Below, piece by piece: positions 31,454 to 46,380 of a stretch of DNA of 64,000 nucleotides. The notes under the pieces are model-generated. The model did not search any database, was not told the origin of the DNA, and saw only the letters and a list, made by a program, of their open reading frames with translations. Positions within the stretch are counted from its first letter, which is position 1. Each line of letters begins with the position of its first letter. The DNA is taken from the NCBI GenBank assembly GCA_035578155.1, contig JAPWDM010000047.1:1674001-1738000 (forward strand), read 5' to 3'. This DNA comes from Brachynemurus nebulosus (taxonomy: Eukaryota > Arthropoda > Insecta > Neuroptera > Myrmeleontidae). The position numbers and the translations under genes are program-made.

Positions 31454-31900
31454 CCATCACATCCGCCCTAACACTTAATTAATTATATTATATTTTTATA
31501 CATTTAATCAATATTTCTGTAATATTAAGAATTGTACAATGTATGTAGACAATAAGTAATAATTCATCCCATAAGGAACTCATATAGATAATTATTTAAT
31601 TTTTCATGTATCTAAAAATAACAAAAGCTTAATCATCAAAAACTACTAAATAATTAAATACAATGTATTGAGACAAAGGAATTGCAATGATATTATTTTA
31701 CAGTTACATCTTTCTCATTTTTGCTTAATCAGCAATCTCTTTGTCTGAATTACTTATAAATAAGGTAACTCAGTGAGTTATCTGATTTTTGTTCGATCTA
31801 GCTGGCAATAGTAACACCAGTCATATCATTGTAAAAACAATTTTGTATTTTTAAACTTAAAATAAATTTTTTAAAAACTAACTTTAATTGTTACGAAACG

Positions 31901-31905
<5 letters not shown>
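31444..31905 (+). repeat. 3' LTR of the errantivirus
   Basis: 462 bp, same sequence as 24165-24626 as far as I can read. Followed by ATAT and a (TA)n run. Confidence 0.95.

Positions 31906-31963
<58 letters not shown>
31904..31963. repeat. (TA)n microsatellite at the errantivirus insertion site
   Basis: About 30 TA repeats after the 3' LTR; the 5' flank also ends TATATATAT, so insertion hit the TA-rich centre of the older palindrome, the known target preference of this retroelement group. Confidence 0.9.
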
Positions 31964-31966
<3 letters not shown>

Positions 31967-32139
31967 GGGGTTATATTATATAACCCCATAACCCATATAA
32001 CAAATAACATAAATCAACTTATACAAAAATGGATGGATGAAATTTAATTACATCAGACGCCAACAGGAGATAGATTGAAAAACTGCAGGAATCTTTAAAT
32101 GGATAATTCCTCACGAGTTAATACATTTAAAATTAATAT

Positions 32140-32480
32140 GGTAACAAAACATTTCACAAAAGTGACAAGTGAAATGTTTTATTAATATTGATACGTCACA
32201 AAAACATAACAAAAGAGTACTGTTGTGACGTTTTGTTCAAAGTAACATTGTTAGGTCATCAGGACATAACAAAAGAGTCATGGTTGTGACATTTCATTAA
32301 AGCAACGTTGATACGTCACAAAAACATAACATAAGAGTCAGTTCTGTGAGGTTTTATCAAAGTAACATTGTTAGGTTGCGAAGACATAACATAAGTCACA
32401 CTGTGATGTTTTATCAAAGCAACCTTGATACATCATCTAAACGTAATATAGCAGTCACAAATGTGACATTTTATTACAGT
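32140..32480. repeat. Tandem repeat of about 61 bp with TGACGT-type motifs
   Basis: About five imperfect units built from GTTGTGACxTTTxxTxAAAG, CAACxTTGxTACGTCA and ACATAACAxAAGAGTCA segments. Part of the right arm of the 23458-32645 element; the left arm at 23990-24080 has fewer copies. Confidence 0.75.
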
Positions 32481-32645
32481 CACAATGGCATGTAACTGTT
32501 ACGTAACATACAGGTAACAATTAGGTATATAACATAAAATTCTAATTTTATATAATTGTTATGTCACCCATAAGTCAAAAAAGTTACGTAACTTTTTATT
32601 TCCTTGTTACATCACATTTACATTCTATGTTCACTGGGTATACTG

Positions 32646-33475
32646 TCATGGCCGACCTATGTGACTAACAACCAACAATTAAAAACAAATTTATTTATTT
32701 TAAGAACGATATCCCCAAGCCCTAAGCTTATATATAAAAAACTGTGGACAGTAGTGTGTCAAACTGAGTTAGATACCGCTTAAGGTAACTCCCCCCCCTC
32801 CAACGTTGATAAAACTGAATTTTGAATTCGAGAATATCATTTTTGCATTGTTATAATTGTTTTAAGCTATTTTCCATGAAGAAGTTCCTAAATTACTCAA
32901 ATAGTATGATTATATCAACACAGTCACCCTCTAGTTACTCACCCCTAAACTTAGTATTATGAAATTGAGCAAAAACAGGTCAATTAGATTTTTTCAGATA
33001 GATTTGAAATCTGTAAACAAAATTTAAATATATTGTATTTTTAACCCTCTTTTCATAAAGTTAATCCCTAAATTTTAACCCCCAACCACCTCTGATGATG
33101 TAATTTAAACAAGTTGCATATCAATAGATAGCTCTTTAAAAAAGAGCAATATCGCTAATTTAAACTTTTGATCTATCTCTTACCGTTTTCGAGATATTTA
33201 ACAAATTAAATTTTTACCCCAATTTTTGAAGGGTGATTTCACCCCTTCAAACCGTTTTACAGCCGCTAAAAAAAAAATACGTGTCTCTTATTTTTCGAAG
33301 TTCTACAACATATCAAAGAATAAACAAAATCGGAGGGGTACACCCCCGTCATGCTCCTTGTTAGTATATCTGTAGTATAAACTTATGTAAATGCTTTAAA
33401 CCGTTTTAGCCAATTAAAGAAATGGAACTTTTACAGTATTAATTTTAGATAAATTTTATTTATTACTAAAAATAA
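32646..33475. other. Intergenic sequence upstream of dCMP deaminase
   Basis: AT-rich, with several ACCCC/AGGGGG blocks (for example TAACTCCCCCCCC near 32795 and TTTCACCCCTTC near 33237). No coding frame supported. Any promoter for the deaminase would lie here; no TATA box at proper distance is obvious, compatible with a TATA-less housekeeping promoter. Confidence 0.6.
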
Positions 33476-34245
33476 ATGGATTCGACAGAAAATAATTTAT
33501 CTGAAAATTTGCAAAACCAATGCAATATTTTAGCTAATGAAACAAATAAGGCTTGGTAGTAAAACTAGAATAAATTAATATAAATTTTTTAATTAAAATT
33601 TTAGCGAACCAACTAGAGATGTTAATAATAAAAGACTTGATTACTTGGACTGGACCGAATACTTCATGGCCACTGCCTTTTTAGCTGCTATGAGAAGTAA
33701 AGACCCCGTTACACAAGTTGGAGCTTGTATTGTGAATGAGGAAAATAAAATTATAGGTATCGGATACAATAGTATGCCGAAAGTTTGTAGTGATGATATT
33801 TTTCCATGGAGTAAGGAGTCGATACGTAAACTAGAAAGAAAGAAGTTATACGGTAAGGAATTGTCAGAACTATTTACAAAATGTACACCTAGCTCTCTTT
33901 TTACACGGTAATTTTAGTTTGCCATGCTGAAGTAAATGCAATTTTAAATAAAAATTCAGCAGATGTAAAAAATTGCACTTTGTATGTAGCCTTATTTCCC
34001 TGTAACGAATGCGCAAAAATAATTATTCAATCTGGGATACGAGAAGTAGTGTATTTGTCGAACAAACTCGCGGGGAAAGTTTCAACTATTGCCTCTGAAC
34101 GAATGCTTATAGCTGCCGGAGTTAAATATAGGTGAGTTTTATTTTTGTAAGTTCAAACTTGAAATCAAAACTTGTTTCTTTCAGGCAATATATACCAAAG
34201 AAAAAACAGATAATGATTGATTTTAATAAAATTGACCGGAATTAG
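33476..34245 (+). CDS. DCTD: Deoxycytidylate (dCMP) deaminase, four exons
   Basis: Converts dCMP to dUMP, the main source of dUMP for thymidylate synthesis, in the cytosol. Proposed exons: 33476-33555, 33605-33852, 33918-34131 and 34185-34245. Their introns (49, 65 and 53 bases) all have GT-AG ends and phases agree, giving exactly 201 codons (200 aa; vertebrate enzymes are about 178). Exon 2 has the family opening ([32 protein letters not shown]). Exon 3 begins inside CHAEVNA, with the zinc-ligand His and catalytic Glu, and includes PCNEC with the two zinc Cys. Exon 4 gives a short tail. AATAAA lies at 34310-34315. The N-terminal 27 residues (exon 1) are not conserved-looking, so the start is less sure than the rest. 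It seems intact and is the only host gene in the window. Confidence 0.93.
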
Positions 34246-34377
34246 ATGCCCCCGTCACCAAAAGAGATGTGAATGATTTAAGACTCATGATTTTTTGACT
34301 TATTTTACTAATAAATTGCTAAATATTCAAATATTGTTTTTTTGTTTTTCTTTTTGTTTTGTTTAAATTCCACTTTC

Positions 34378-34950
34378 ATATATGAGTGATTCTACTTTTG
34401 AGGTCCTTCAAAAAATTAAGGTTGTTTCCACAATAAGGAAAGTTAAAACTGTATATGTACAGAGTGAAGATAGATATTGTCATTCCTATGTAGATGACCT
34501 ACATACATTTACTTTAAATTTTTATTTAATTTTTTTATAAAAATGGTGTCAAACTTTTATTGCAGCGCTAATACGCATGTCCCTATTACGTATTGCTTGG
34601 AACTATTACCTTTTTTTTTTTAAATAACTTTACTGAAACCGCACAATTTTATAAATAAAAAAAGAATTAAATTGTTAAGCATGGTAACTAGGAAGTTAAA
34701 TTTTACTTATCTAGAATTATTATTATTATTATTTTTTTTTTGTGTGTGACGAAAAATTGTCACGAAAATTTGAGTATCCATCGTCACAGCTGCCAAATAT
34801 TACTATAAATTTAAAAGAAATACGTGAAAGGGTCATGATTTTTGGTGAAACGAAATGCCAAAAACCATAGAACATAAAGCGAAAGTCAAATCAAGTGATT
34901 GACATTGACAGCTTTTCATTTTTTTTTTTTCAAGCAAAAAGATCGGTGGC
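34378..34950. mobile_element. Truncated copy of the TATGGGTGATTCTACTTTT TIR element
   Basis: Starts with TGAGTGATTCTACTTTTGAGGTCC and matches, in opposite orientation, the right half of the element at 60307-61558 (shared segments include TGGTGTCAAACTTTTATTGCAG and GGGTCATGATTTTT-like). The second terminus is absent near 34950. It lies 65 bases past the deaminase polyadenylation signal. The following 75 bases (to 35026) are unassigned. Confidence 0.7.
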
Positions 34951-35026
34951 GTGGCTTATTTTGAAAATATACCCGAAGTCAGAGCTGGTAACGTCACTGA
35001 CCGATCTAGAATCGAGTATATTTTAA

Positions 35027-36743
<1,717 letters not shown>

Positions 36744-37159
36744 ACAGACTAAAAAAAGGACACTTTAAAATATAACTCACCTCAGAGCCAAAATCAGGTA
36801 TATTTTCAAGTATGGGATCGTTACTACGGGGATTATATATCTTCCCGACAATGGGGTATTTGACAGTATCAAAGAAAAACAATAAAGACAAATTTTAATG
36901 AAAATTGATAATAAAAGACAGCAATTTATTATGTTAATTCATCCTAACTATCATTATTTAATTTTAAAAAAATTAATATTTTTCAGCCATAAATTACGTC
37001 AGCAGAAATGGGCTGTGACATTGCTTTCTCTTATATTTCAGCACTGTCGCCACTAGGGTCGCTACGTAAATTCCGGTTAGCAAACATAACTATGGAAATT
37101 AACTTGAATTTAATTAATTTTTTTAAAAATCAATTTTTTTTTCCTAGTTATAAGAAAAA

Positions 37160-40134
37160 AAAAACGCCGTGAGCAGCGGGGCCCCATCACGGTAGTCGAA
37201 TTTTCCCCTTCATCTTCGGTATTGAATTTCTATAAGCGAAATGTGATTGAAAGTCTACAACCGAATTGTCATTTTGTTGGTTTCAAAACTGGTGATGAGT
37301 GTTCGGCTGATCGAGGCTTTAAAAAAAGGTTTTAAGTATTTAAGGGCTGTATCTCTGTAAATTTCAATTTTGTGCCGAAAACAGATAGCAGAAAAAAAGC
37401 CAACACAATTCGTACGAGGACATTCTTGCCCATGTTTATCCGCTAATTGCCTTTATGTTTTAGTTTTAAAAATTAAAAAAAGGACCTTAAATAGTAAACT
37501 GGAAGGCCTTTATAAAGATATTTTTTCTTTCCAAAAAAATCCAAAATTTCTATTTTATAAATACTAAAAATCCAAAATTCCTAATTTATAAATAAACAGT
37601 GACTTTAATAACATTTTTAAATTACTTAATATGTATGTATTTCATTTGTCATAAAAGTAAGTTCACTTTTTTTTAAATTTTTTAAAATTACTATTCGCCT
37701 ACTTGTATTTAGAATAAACATAATGGGCCATGTGCATAAACTGCTACTAAATATTGCCATTAGTCGCTACTAGCAAGTAGAACATAGTTGTACTATTAAA
37801 TAATTGATGTGCATAAAAATTTTTTGTTCCTACTACTAGTTGTTACTAGGGTAATAGCAATTTAAATTTGGCAACACGTTATTTAAAGATAAAAAAAATA
37901 AAAAGAGTTTTATTTTCACCGTTTATTATTATTTTTATAGTTTTCTTTTAATAATCAGATGGGTATGAGTGTAAAATTTGGTTAAATTTTGAAAAATGTT
38001 AAACAATATTAATGATAAATGTCAATTTTATATTTTGACGTTCATGACAAATGTCAATTTTATATTTTGACTTTTATGACAAATGTCAATTTTATATTTT
38101 GAATTTCTTTTTGTTTTGTTTTTAATGCATCTATTTCGTATTTGGTATTTATTTCGAAGAATAAAATGGATAATCTTGAACAAGTTTAATAAATTTAATA
38201 AATATTATGAATACTACTTTTTAAACGATTTAAAAAGTTATAAATATTTTAGAATGGATCAAAAATAAATAAATAAAAATGAAATAAAAAAAGTTTGTCT
38301 TCGTTTAATTTATTTAATGGGTTAATTCTAAGTATGTAACGATTGCAATTTCGATACCGTTATAATCGGCAAACGGATTAGAATACAACCGATATCACAC
38401 AGTTCGAAAAGTTGAAATGTTTTCAACCGCAAGCCTCATACAAAATGATTTACGTAACAGATTATTTGCAAATAATTTGAAAAAATTTTGCTTTCTTAAC
38501 AAAAATCTGCCAAAAGAAGTATCAATTTATTACTCTATGTAATGAAATTTACTTTACTAACTTTCTTAATTACCACTTTGGTTGATAATAATAATTGTAA
38601 TAAATATTTTCTTTGAGTTTTGATCTGACATTTTTTTACATTTCCCACAAGGTCGAGTCCCTGTTAAATATAGGTAAGTTTTATGCATATAAAGACATAC
38701 AAACGCCCAAGGTACATATAATTTGATTTATTATTTACTAAGGCATTGATATCGGTATTGGTATCGTCGATTATTAACTACAATAATCGGCAGCGATATC
38801 GTATCGGCAAATTTAGGTAGCGTTACATCCCTAGTCAATTCTTTTGTTGTAAATTTTCCTGTTATGTAACTTGCGAATATCATTCATTTCTCGAATATCT
38901 CTCAATACTCTATCCATCTAATAATAAATTATTACAATTATTACAATTTTCGAATTTAAGTACATAGCTGAAAAAAGATTACTGATATTTTAGTAAAAAA
39001 TATTTATTAAATAAATTTTTATTGGACGGTTATTTTACTTGAGAAGTTCAAAACACACTACTTTCTATATTTAATAGCAACCGTGCCCGCTACTAAAATT
39101 TCACTACTAAATTTCAGTGGAAGTGTAGTAGTGCCTACTAGCACTGCTAAAATTTCACTACTAACTTTAGTAGTAGTTTATGCACATGGCCAAATGCTTT
39201 TAAAACACATTTAACAATAGCATTCAATTCCGATGTAAAAATGGGAGAAGTGGGGGGAAAAGTGATGCGGACTCCCTACAAGATACTAGCTGGATACTAA
39301 CTGAATACACGTACAAAATTTCAGCCCTCTAGGTTTCCTTATGGAGTCTCTAGACATGTTAGAAAACAAGCAAAAAAATTAAGGAAATATTGGCGTGAAA
39401 ATCGTGGGGGTAAGGGTTAAAAGTTGAAACCTCCAAAAAACAGTGTCTGGCTATTAGCTTAACCTGTACACCAAATTTCAGCCCTCTAGGTTTATTTGGG
39501 GAGATTTTGACCCGAACGAAACTGTTAAAAAACAAGAAAAATCATGTTCTTTTGGGTATAAAAATGGTGGGGGTAGGGGTTAAAAGTCGAGACCCCCAAA
39601 AGGCACCCCCTTGATATTAACTCAATCCGAATACAAAATTTCAGCCCTCTAGGTTTATTCGGGTGACCTGTGCGAGTGGTACAAACTTCGAAAACGTCGA
39701 AAATGCATGAAATTGTAGCTTAAAAATGAGGGGGGTGGGGGTAAAATATTAAAACCTCCAAAAAGCACAACCTAGGTACGAACTTTATCAAGACACCAAA
39801 TTTCAACCCTCTACGTTAATTCTGGGGGGCTGGGGGCCTGTTAGATCCAGCGAAAATCGTTTTTCCCCCCTCTACTCCCACCATATCATCCTAGGAAGCT
39901 GAATTTTGGATATGTTGTAGATAATTGACCGAAACATTATTTAAAACCGGTTTGGAAAAGTTTTATTGCTTTTCCGCCCCCCACCACCCCCTTAAATGTC
40001 GGGTCCGAAATAAAATTTGCCCAAAATTTGACCCCACTTTGATAGTATTGTTGTGCATCGGAATAAGCCCCACTTACCAAATTTCATCTCTTAACTTCCA
40101 TAGGGGGGCCCTACACATATTAAAAGGTTGCGGG

Positions 40135-40205
<71 letters not shown>

Positions 40206-40333
40206 CATCTTTTTTTTTTACATAATCGTGTTCTACGGGTCCGAAAACGGATAGCGCCCCTGGTCTCGCCTCTCGCAGCTCTTATCGTATAGACTGTATA
40301 AGTCTAATTTTTCGGAGAAAATTCGACTAAAAA
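37160..40333 (-). mobile_element. DINE-1/HINE-like element, copy B, interrupted by a 1.47-kb TIR insertion
   Basis: Same anatomy as copy A. The body is continuous with copies A and C except for 37726-39191. Its 5' end (minus strand) lies only about 20 bases from the 3' terminus of copy C, so B and C are almost head-to-tail. Confidence 0.78.
37726..39191. mobile_element. 1.47-kb TIR element nested in HINE copy B
   Basis: Ends are GGCCATGTGCATAAACTGCT and its inverse. Copy C shows the empty site (CATAATGCTTTTAAAAC), and AATG is repeated at the two sides. Inside, a 36-bp unit with GACAAATGTCAATTTTATATTTTG occurs three times at about 38018-38102. No transposase frame seen. Confidence 0.85.
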
Positions 40334-40349
40334 TGTACTGTAAAGTTAA

Positions 40350-41852
40350 TAAAACGCCGTGAGCAGCGGGGCCCCATCACGGTAGTCGAATTTTCCCCTT
40401 CATCTTCGGTATTGAATGTCTACAAGCGAAATGTGATTGAAAGTCTACAACCGAATTGTCATTTTGTTGGTTTCAAAACTGGTGATGAGTGTTCGGCTGA
40501 TCGAGGCTTTAAAAAAAAATTTTAAGTATTTAAGGGCTGTATCTCAGTAAATTTCAATTTTGTGCCGAAAACAGGTAGCAGAAAAAAAGCCAACACAATT
40601 CGTACGAGGACATTCCTGCCCATGTTTATCCGCTAATTGCCTTTATGTTTTAGTTTTAAATATTAAAAAAGGACCTTCAATAGTAAACTGGAAGGCCTTT
40701 ATAAAGATATTTTTTCTTTCCAAAAAAATCCAAAATTTCTATTTTATAAATACTAAAAATCCAAAATTCCTAATTTATAAATAAACAGTGACTTTAATAA
40801 CATTTTTAAATTACTTAATATGTATGTATTTCATTTGTCATAAAAGTAAGTTCACTTTTTTTTAAATTTTTTAAAATTACTATTCGCCTACTTGTATTTA
40901 GAATAAACATAATGCTTTTAAAACACATTTAACAATAGCATTCAATTCCGATGTAAAAATGGGAGAAGTGGGGGGAAAAGTGATGCGGACTCCCTACAAG
41001 GTACTAGCTGGATACTAACTGAATACACGTACAAAATTTCAGCCCTCTAGGTTTCCTTATGGAGTCTCTAGACGTGTTAGAAAACAAGCAAAAAAATTAA
41101 AGAAATATTGGCGTCAAAATCGTGGGGGTAAGGGTTAAAAGTTGAAACCCCCAAAAAACAGTGTCTGGCTATTAGCTTAACCTGTACACCAAATTTCAGC
41201 CCTCTAGGTTTATTTGGGGAGATTTTGACCCGAACGAAACTGTTAAAAAACAAGAAAAATCATGTTCTTTTGGGTATAAAAATGGTGGGGGTAGGGGTTA
41301 AAAGTCGAGACCCCCAAAAGGCACCCCCTTGATACTAACTCAATCCGAATACAAAATTTCAGCCCTCTAGGTTTATTCGGGTGACCTGTGCGAGTGGTAC
41401 AAACTTCGAAAACGTCGAAAATGCATGAAAAGGTAGCTTAAAAATGAGGGGGGTGGGGGTAAAATATTAAAACCTCCAAAAAGCACAACCTAGGTACGAA
41501 CTTTATCAACACACCAAATTTCAACCCTCTACGTTAATTCTGGGGGGCTGGGGGCCTGTTAGATCCAGCGAAAATCGTTTTTCCCCCCTCTACTCCCACC
41601 ATATCATCCTAGGAAGCTGAATTTTGGATATGTTGTAGATAATTGATCGAAACATTATTTAAAACCTGTTTGGAAAGTTTCTATTGTTTTGTTGCCCCCC
41701 ACCACCCCCTTAAAGGTCGGGTCCGAAAAAAAATTTGCCCAAAATTTGACCCCACTTTGATAGTATTGTTGTGCATCGGAATAAGCCCCACTTACCAAAT
41801 TTCATCTCTTAACTTCCATAGGGGGGCCCTACACATATTAAAAGGTTGCGGG

Positions 41853-41941
<89 letters not shown>

Positions 41942-42067
41942 CATCTTTTTTTTTTACATAATCGTGTTCTACGGGTCCGAAAACGGATAGCGCCCCTGGT
42001 CTCGCCTCTCGCAGCTCTTATCGTATAGACTGTATAAGTCTAATTTTTCGGAGAAAATTCGACTAAT
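40350..42067 (-). mobile_element. DINE-1/HINE-like element, copy C
   Basis: Complete copy; very similar to copy B throughout, more so than to copy A, suggesting a recent tandem duplication or two related insertions. Contains the same 155-165 bp internal units and a (TA)n tract at about 41857-41937. Confidence 0.78.
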
Positions 42068-43425
42068 AAACAGTTTTTTTTCTTAGTTACATGACACCTA
42101 TTGCTACCTAGAGAATGTGACGCAACTGGAGCTAATGAACGTTTTCGCGCAAATTTTGAGAACAAGTATTAAATTAATTTTTTCTAACGATTTTCGGCAT
42201 TATTTTTAAAAATTGAAATTATATACATGCATAATACATAAATATACGTATTTTAAAATAGTTAAATTAGTCAAATTCCCCATTAGTGGAATCATATACA
42301 ATTATAATATAGCAAATCTGAGTTGACAATAAGGGCAATAAAATTTTACAAGTCAGTTTTACACTGGAACAAAATATTTATGAATATAGTTAAATATCGT
42401 TTTTAAAGTTCCTACGTGAGTACATGTAAGATAAAAAAGTATGTACAAAATCATAATTTTGTACTTTCCCATATTTTTTTTTCATGAAACTGAATGCGTA
42501 AACTCGAACACGATACTTATATCAAATTTCAGTATAGATGAAATAATAATTGTAATATGCAGATAATTTATATGAGTAATAAACCTAATAATAAAATTGA
42601 GTTGCTTGTATGAATGGATTTTGGATGTTTTTTTCTTTATATTGTGGTTTTCGATATGATAATGTGATCGATTAGCAAAAATAAAATTATGTGTTGTCAG
42701 TGTATATCACTGGTTGTCAGGTATTACATTGTTCTTAACTGCTCTAAAATTACGGTCACTACGGTAACTGTTTGCTACGTTTTTGTATTTTAATTTTTCA
42801 GTTTATATTAAAATATATTTCCATTTAAATGTGCTATTTATTCTGTCATAATTCTAGTTACCTTTAAGCTACATTTTTTAATTCAAATGTAAATATTTAA
42901 CCAAATACGGAAAAAATGTAGGTATATTTAATTCAAATAAATCAATTTTTGTTCCTGTTTTGTGTTTATTTTCAAATTTATGGTTAAATTTTAATTTATG
43001 CCACATAAGTGTCAAATGTATTGTACAAATTGTATGTAGGTATGTGTACAAATTTATTTTATTAATTATTTCTTATTATTCTCCAAAAATTTGTTTTAAA
43101 AACCTTAAACATCAGTTTTTAAATGTATTTCATTTCTGCACGATTTTTTTTTTTTTTTTTTTTTTTTTTGTATGTAAATCTGACTTTGGAAATTAGGTCA
43201 GCTAGACAAAAATGAATTTATCTGATTTGCCATACTCGTTGTCCTTTATTACTAACAGCCAATCATAATTTTTAAAATTTTATTACTAGTCAACTTTCTT
43301 CTCGAAATTGGCGGATAACACTAACAAGGTATATTTTCAAAGTTATTTATTTCTATGGTGATTAGACAAGGTGGCCGAACTCAATGTATTCAAAAAAGTG
43401 TCTAAAAATAATGCTGCGTTCGGTT
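42068..43425. other. AT-rich interval without a recognised gene
   Basis: No coding frame, TIR or tandem repeat that I can support. The only notable item is a run of about 24 T at 43145-43169. Confidence 0.6.
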
Positions 43426-44429
43426 TTGTCAATTGATCGTCAATGAATGTATTCGCTGCCCTCATCATTTACTTCTAAATGATGTATGCATATGCGCACA
43501 CTAATTCCTACATCATTTAGAAGTAAATAGTTATGGGAATAATCACTCTTTTTAGTGAGTTGAATCTTTTGAATCCGCTCACTGTGGTGAATCGATTCAA
43601 TGAATTGAATCACTCACTCACTTGATACTATTGGCTCACTTGCTTTTATGAATTGAATCACTCACTCACTCACTTTACACAACTGATTCGCACAACTTCA
43701 AATATAAATCAACAAAACCAATACACTCATGTGGTGCACTCACTCATGTGAATGAGTGTTTGGGTAAAATTATTATAATGGAATAAAATTAAAATTTTTG
43801 AAAATTTTAGAAAAAAATTGCCTGTAGTTGGAACAAAATTTGTACATTAATATATGTATTTAAAATAATAATAATTAAATAACTTAACTAATAATAATAA
43901 TTTTATTGTTAGAATTAATGCACGTAACTAACCATCACAAAAAATTTTAAAAAAAATACAACATTAAAAATCCACAGTTAAAAATAGATTATAATGAAAA
44001 ATATGGATTGTTAAAAACTACAGTAATATTATGTAGGGAGATATCCACTTAATGTTGTTTTGAAGAAAAACTAATTTTTGGAGACCTGATAATCTGATAA
44101 TAAACGGGTAAATTTTATTTTAAAATATTGTAAGATAAAATACATATTATACGTTTTCTTAGAATCACATATTTTAATATCTGTACTTATAGTGTATATA
44201 AAATGAGGTATGTTTTTTATTTAGATTAAATTACTTTATTACTTTATTAGGCATTTGGCCTAAATTTCATTTAAAATTTATTCCATGTCTTTTAAAAAAT
44301 AGGGATAATAAAATTTTTAGATCTAAAAAATATCAAGTTTAGTATTCGCATAAACCTACCATAACCATATCATAGTATCATTAGTATTATATACGATATA
44401 TAAATAAGTAGTGTCTATGAAGCTAGCCC

Positions 44430-46360
44430 CGCCAAGTCATAACCCCGAGATCCCACTTAGGCTATATTTTTTTGCTATTTTTTGCTAATTTTTTACCAAT
44501 GAATTGATTTTTTTGCCACAGCCGTTACCGAGATACAATGGCGGGGCTGACTTAAGTCTGAAGTCAGCCCCGCCACCCCTATATCTCCGGACCTGCTGCA
44601 CCTATTCAAATAAAATTTACGGGATATTTTTTTGCTATTTTTTTGCTAATTTTTTACCAACGCATTGATTTTTTTGCCACAGCCGTTACCGAGATACAAT
44701 GGTGGGGCTGACTTAAGTCTGAAGTCAGCCCCGCCACCCCTATATCTCCGGACCTGCTGTACTTAATCAAATTAAATTTACGGAATATTTTTTTGCTATT
44801 TTTTTACCAAAAAATTAATTTTTTTACCGCAGCCGTTACCGAGATATAATGGTGGGGCTGACTTATATCTGAAGTCAGCCCCGCCACCCCTATATCTCCG
44901 GACCTGCTGTACTTATTCAAATAAAATTTACGGGATATTTTTTTGCTATTTTTTTGCTATTTTTTTACCTACGAATTAATTTTTTTGCCACAGTCGTTGC
45001 CGAGATACAATGGCGGAGCTTACTTATGTCTGAGATCAGTCCCGCCACCCCTATATCTCCGGACCTGCTGCACTTATTCAAATGAAATTTACGGGATATT
45101 TTTTTGCTATTTTTTTACCAACGAATTAATTTTTTTGCCGCAGCCGTTACCGGGATTCAATGACGAGGCTGACGTAAATCTGAAGTCAGCCCCGCCACTC
45201 CTATATTTCCGGACCTGCTGCACCTATTCAAATGAAATTTACGGGATATTTTTTTGCTATTTTTTTGCTATTTTTTTACCAGCGAATTGATTTTTTTGCC
45301 ACAGCCGTTACCGAGGTACAATGGTGGGGCTGACATATCTGAAGTCAGCCCCGCCACCCCTATATCTCCGGACCTGCTGCACTTATTCAAATGAAATTTA
45401 CGGAATAATTTTTTGCTATTTTTTTGCTAATTTTTTACCAACGCATTGATTTTTTTGCCACAGCCGTTACCGAGATACAATGGTGGGGCTGACTTAAGTC
45501 TGAAGTCAGCCCCGCCACCCCTATATCTCCGGACCTGCTGTACTTAATCAAATTAAATTTACGGAATATTTTTTTGCTATTTTTTTGCTATTTTTTTACC
45601 AAAAAATTAATTTTTTTACCGCAGCCGTTACCGAGATATAATGGTGGGGCTGACTTATATCTGAAGTCAGCCCCGCCACCCCTATATCTCCGGACCTGCT
45701 GTACTTATTCAAATAAAATTTACGGGATATTTTTTTGCTATTTTTTTGCTATTTTTTTACCTACGAATTAATTTTTTTGCCACAGTCGTTGCCGAGATAC
45801 AATGGCGGAGCTTACTTATGTCTGAGATCAGTCCCGCCACCCCTATATCTCCGGACCTGCTGCACTTATTCAAATGAAATTTACGGGATATTTTTTTGCT
45901 ATTTTTTTACCAACCAATTTTTTTTTTTGCCGCAGCCGTTACCGGGATTCAATGACGAGGCTGACGTAAATCTGAAGTCAGCCCCGCCACTCCTATATTT
46001 CCGGACCTGCTGAACTTATTCAAATGAAATTTACGGGATATTTTTTTGCTATTTGTTTACCAACGAACTGATTTTTTTGCCGCAGCCGTTACCGAGATAC
46101 AATGGCGGGGCTGATTTAACTCTGATGTCAGCCCCGCCACCAGTATACCTCCGAACCTGCTGCACTTCTTCAAATGAGATTTACCGGATATTTTTTTACT
46201 AATTTTTTTGCTATTTTTTTGCCAACGAATTTATTTTTTTGCCACAGTCGTTGCTGAGAAACAATGGTGCTGTTGACTTAAATCTGAAACCGGTGTAGCC
46301 ACCACAATATCTCCTGATCTGTTGTACTATCTAAATGAAATTTGCGGGATATTTTTTTAC
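44430..46360 (+). repeat. Hairpin satellite, units of 150 and 161 bp (left arm)
   Basis: The motif GACCTGCTG starts near 44590, 44751, 44901, 45062, 45212, 45371, 45532, 45693, 45854, 46004 and a variant near 46153; spacings alternate between about 161 and 150. A higher-order repeat of 792 bp (five units) is visible: 44943-45210 recurs at 45735-46002. Many units contain GGCGGGGCTGACTT and AAGTCAGCCCCGCC, a 14-bp perfect stem. Frames through it are artefacts. Confidence 0.92.
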
Positions 46361-46380
46361 TAATTAGTTAGTATTCTAAA

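Larger units (their letters stand above)
24165..31905 (+). mobile_element. Errantivirus-type Gypsy LTR retrotransposon with gag, pol and env
   Basis: A 7.74-kb element with two 462-bp LTRs that appear identical by eye, AGT...ACT-type termini, an ATAT target duplication in a TA-rich site, a tRNA-Ser-type primer-binding site, a polypurine tract, and gag, pol and env in the expected order with -1 frameshift and overlap. These features are typical of the 17.6/297/gypsy group. All three frames are uninterrupted over their length. Identical LTRs imply very recent insertion. Confidence 0.96.
23458..32645. mobile_element. Old TIR element hosting a SINE and an errantivirus
   Basis: CAGTATACCCAGTGAACAT at 23458 recurs inverted ending at 32645. 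Further inside, 24080-24150 is the reverse complement of about 31968-32045 (ATCCATCCATTTTTGTATAA and TATGGGTTATGGGGTT motifs), meeting at a central TA-rich tract in which the errantivirus sits. Without the LTR element it would be about 1.45 kb. The flanks show no clear target duplication, and no transposase frame is seen. Assignment to a superfamily is not possible from the sequence alone. Confidence 0.8.

Noticed and set aside
33853..33917. Alternative short introns near 33883 or 33905 in dCMP deaminase
   Set aside because: They would be 35 or fewer bases, or break the frame; the GTAAGG donor at 33853 gives a 65-base intron, right phase and the expected residues before the HAE motif.
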